Below, piece by piece: positions 7,368-8,781 of a DNA stretch of 8,781 nucleotides. The first letter of the stretch is position 1. Every line of letters starts with the position of its first letter. The notes under the pieces were generated by a model that was not told where the DNA came from, did no database searches, and was given only the letters and a program-made list of their open reading frames with translations. The position numbers were made by a program, and so were the translations under genes. The stretch comes from Candidatus Egerieousia excrementavium. GTDB lineage: Bacteria; Bacteroidota; Bacteroidia; Bacteroidales; UBA932. Where the stretch lies: the NCBI GenBank assembly GCA_017694275.1, contig JADINB010000089.1, forward strand, positions 1-8,781, given 5' to 3'.

Positions 7368-8420
7368 ATGGTCAGATTTTTTGAAAGAAAATACCTCAGC
7401 TATGCCGCTGCATTTATTGTCTTTTCGCTGATAACGCTGCTGCCGCACAGGGAAAAGGGTAAAATGGAAAAGGCTGTCCCGCTTTTTCTGGCCTCAGATA
7501 CACTGCTATGCAATGTATTCTTCGCAAACCACATCGGGGAAAAGGGACACGCTCTGGGATATGCGTACGACCTTTTCAAACTGTTCGATTCTCAGCAGCT
7601 TACATGTACGGAGATTATTCCCAGGGAAAACTCGTTCGAAAGCTGGGCAGACCTTGTTACCGGCGAAGTAGACTTCATGGTAGTCAATTCAAACACCGAT
7701 ACCGTACCAGACATTTTTCAGGATGAGGTTATCTCAAGTATTCCAATAGATGAGGAAATGGACATTTGCGTAGCCAAGAAAGAGAACTACAAATTCATAC
7801 AGCTCTTCAACCACTGGTTTACCTCGATAAGACAAAGCAATGAATTCGAGACGCTCTACAGCAGATATCACAGGAACTATTCGCGGACAGCGGATGCCAT
7901 CTCGCCATACGACCGTCAGATTAAGGAGAGCAGCAGGCTGCTCGGCTGGGACTGGAGACTTCTGGCAGCCCTGATCTACCAGGAATCAAAATTCAAGATT
8001 GGAGTAAGTTCCAGCAGGGGGGCGATAGGGCTCATGCAGGTCAAGGAGAGTGTCGCAAAAAGTTATGGAATAGATGACATATACGACCCGGAAGAGAATA
8101 TAAAGGCCGGAACAATGCATCTGCTCCGCCTGCAGAACATGTACAGGAAAATGGGGGCAGACTCCCTGAATGCGTCCCTGATAGCCATAGCCACATATAA
8201 TTGCGGAGAAGGCCGGATGGAAGACATCATGAACCTTGCCAAATCGCTTGACAGGAACTATCTTGTATGGGACACACTCGCAACTGTAATCCCCCTGCTG
8301 CAAAAGAGGAACTATTACACAGACACCATAGTAAAATTAGGAAAATTCAAGGGAACAGAAACTCTGAAGTACATGGAGCAGATACATGAACGCTACCTGT
8401 ACTATAAGGAAGAAGAGTAA
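7368..8420 (+). CDS. MltF-like membrane-anchored lytic transglycosylase
   Basis: The 350-residue protein would cleave peptidoglycan glycan strands, releasing 1,6-anhydromuropeptides in the periplasm. It starts with a hydrophobic segment (about 9-26, no lipobox), acting as a membrane anchor or signal. Residues 36-165 resemble part of a family 3 solute-binding domain as in MltF (GYAYDLFKLF; SWADLVTGEVDFMVV), but this part is much shorter than the roughly 220 residues usual there. The SLT catalytic domain spans about 180-325: the catalytic glutamate is Glu206 in ALIYQESKF, followed by SSRGAIGLMQV (215-225) and ATYNCGEGRM (275-284), all hallmarks of family 1 lytic transglycosylases. The ATG lies three bases after the porin stop, so translation is probably coupled. 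No clear own promoter or ribosome-binding site is seen. The symbol mltF is withheld because of the shortened N-terminal domain. Confidence 0.87.
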   Translation: MVRFFERKYLSYAAAFIVFSLITLLPHREKGKMEKAVPLFLASDTLLCNVFFANHIGEKGHALGYAYDLFKLFDSQQLTCTEIIPRENSFESWADLVTGEVDFMVVNSNTDTVPDIFQDEVISSIPIDEEMDICVAKKENYKFIQLFNHWFTSIRQSNEFETLYSRYHRNYSRTADAISPYDRQIKESSRLLGWDWRLLAALIYQESKFKIGVSSSRGAIGLMQVKESVAKSYGIDDIYDPEENIKAGTMHLLRLQNMYRKMGADSLNASLIAIATYNCGEGRMEDIMNLAKSLDRNYLVWDTLATVIPLLQKRNYYTDTIVKLGKFKGTETLKYMEQIHERYLYYKEEE

Positions 8421-8421
8421 C

Positions 8422-8781
8422 TTACTTTACAACCAGCGTCTTTGCAGGAGAAATCCGGCTTATCAGATGGCATGGAACCAGCAGAATCACCATAATCGCG
8501 GCAAATGCGGCCAGATTGACTACAACCACCGTTTCCCACTCCAGACAAACCGGGACATGATTTACGAAATAGTTTTCTGCATCCAACGGGATAAACTTGA
8601 ATTTCCATTCCAGGAAACAGAATGCCAGTGCAATGATATTTCCTGCCAGAAAACCTTTTAAAACCGTAAATGAAGCCCTGTACAGGAATATCTTTGCAAT
8701 ATTTGAATTTTTCATTCCGACAGCCTTAAGAAGCCCTATCTGCGAAATGCGCTCGAAAAGTATTATCAGCAATCCTGAAAC
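8422..8781 (-). CDS. FtsX-like ABC permease, C-terminal part (LolC/LolE type), cut by window edge
   Basis: The minus strand is open from the right edge to a TAA at 8424-8422, giving the last 119 residues of a longer protein. It reads in as SGLLIILFERISQIGLLKAVGM, the conserved helix end and ER..IG.LKA.G loop of FtsX/MacB-type permeases. Two further hydrophobic helices follow (ASFTVLKGFLAGNIIALAFC and VVVVNLAAFAAIMVILLVPC), and the tail is LISRISPAKTLVVK, with the SPAK/HPAK motif usual at the C-terminus. The segment PLDAENYFVNHVP resembles Bacteroidetes lipoprotein-releasing permeases. Such proteins work with a LolD-like ATPase to extract outer-membrane lipoproteins from the inner membrane. 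Its stop is one base from that of the convergent transglycosylase gene. A MacB-type efflux permease is a less likely alternative. Confidence 0.83.
   Translation of the reverse strand, partial: VSGLLIILFERISQIGLLKAVGMKNSNIAKIFLYRASFTVLKGFLAGNIIALAFCFLEWKFKFIPLDAENYFVNHVPVCLEWETVVVVNLAAFAAIMVILLVPCHLISRISPAKTLVVK

Overview
The window looks like chromosomal DNA from a Bacteroidetes bacterium, most likely order Bacteroidales. The clues are a Porin_10-type outer-membrane protein, an aminoglycoside-phosphotransferase-fold kinase with Bacteroidales-like sequence, a LolE-like FtsX permease of Bacteroidetes character, promoter elements of the TAnnTTTG type, and AT-rich leaders with only weak Shine-Dalgarno sequences. 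I cannot place it to genus. The DNA is almost fully coding, with two genes cut by the window edges and no RNA gene, CRISPR array or intact insertion sequence visible.

Left part (1-612): a truncated minus-strand kinase of the aminoglycoside phosphotransferase/AmgK fold runs off the left edge. A 151-base intergenic region separates it from the first plus-strand gene and carries candidate -7 elements facing both ways.

Centre (613-5188): a likely four-gene operon on the plus strand contains nicotinate phosphoribosyltransferase (pncB), a divergent ROK-family sugar kinase, a 12-helix MFS permease and a SIS-domain protein of the UPF0309 type. Gaps are 21, 18 and 45 bases, and a strong hairpin plus U-tract terminator closes the unit. 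The last three genes read as a carbohydrate import, phosphorylation and isomerisation (or cleavage) cassette, but the substrate cannot be read from sequence. The kinase has lost most of the canonical ROK zinc and sugar-contact residues while keeping its catalytic aspartate, so its substrate may be unusual.

Right part (5190-8781): a candidate -7 element directly after the terminator precedes a two-gene unit, a putative porin and a membrane-anchored MltF-like lytic transglycosylase that starts three bases after the porin stop. The transglycosylase has a shortened solute-binding-like domain. Converging on it, with one base between stop codons, is the 3' end of a LolE/LolC-type lipoprotein-release permease that continues past the right edge.

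Functionally the window mixes NAD salvage, sugar-phosphate metabolism and cell-envelope functions. A link between the sugar cassette, the AmgK-like kinase and the lytic transglycosylase through peptidoglycan-sugar recycling is possible, but it is only an inference from proximity.
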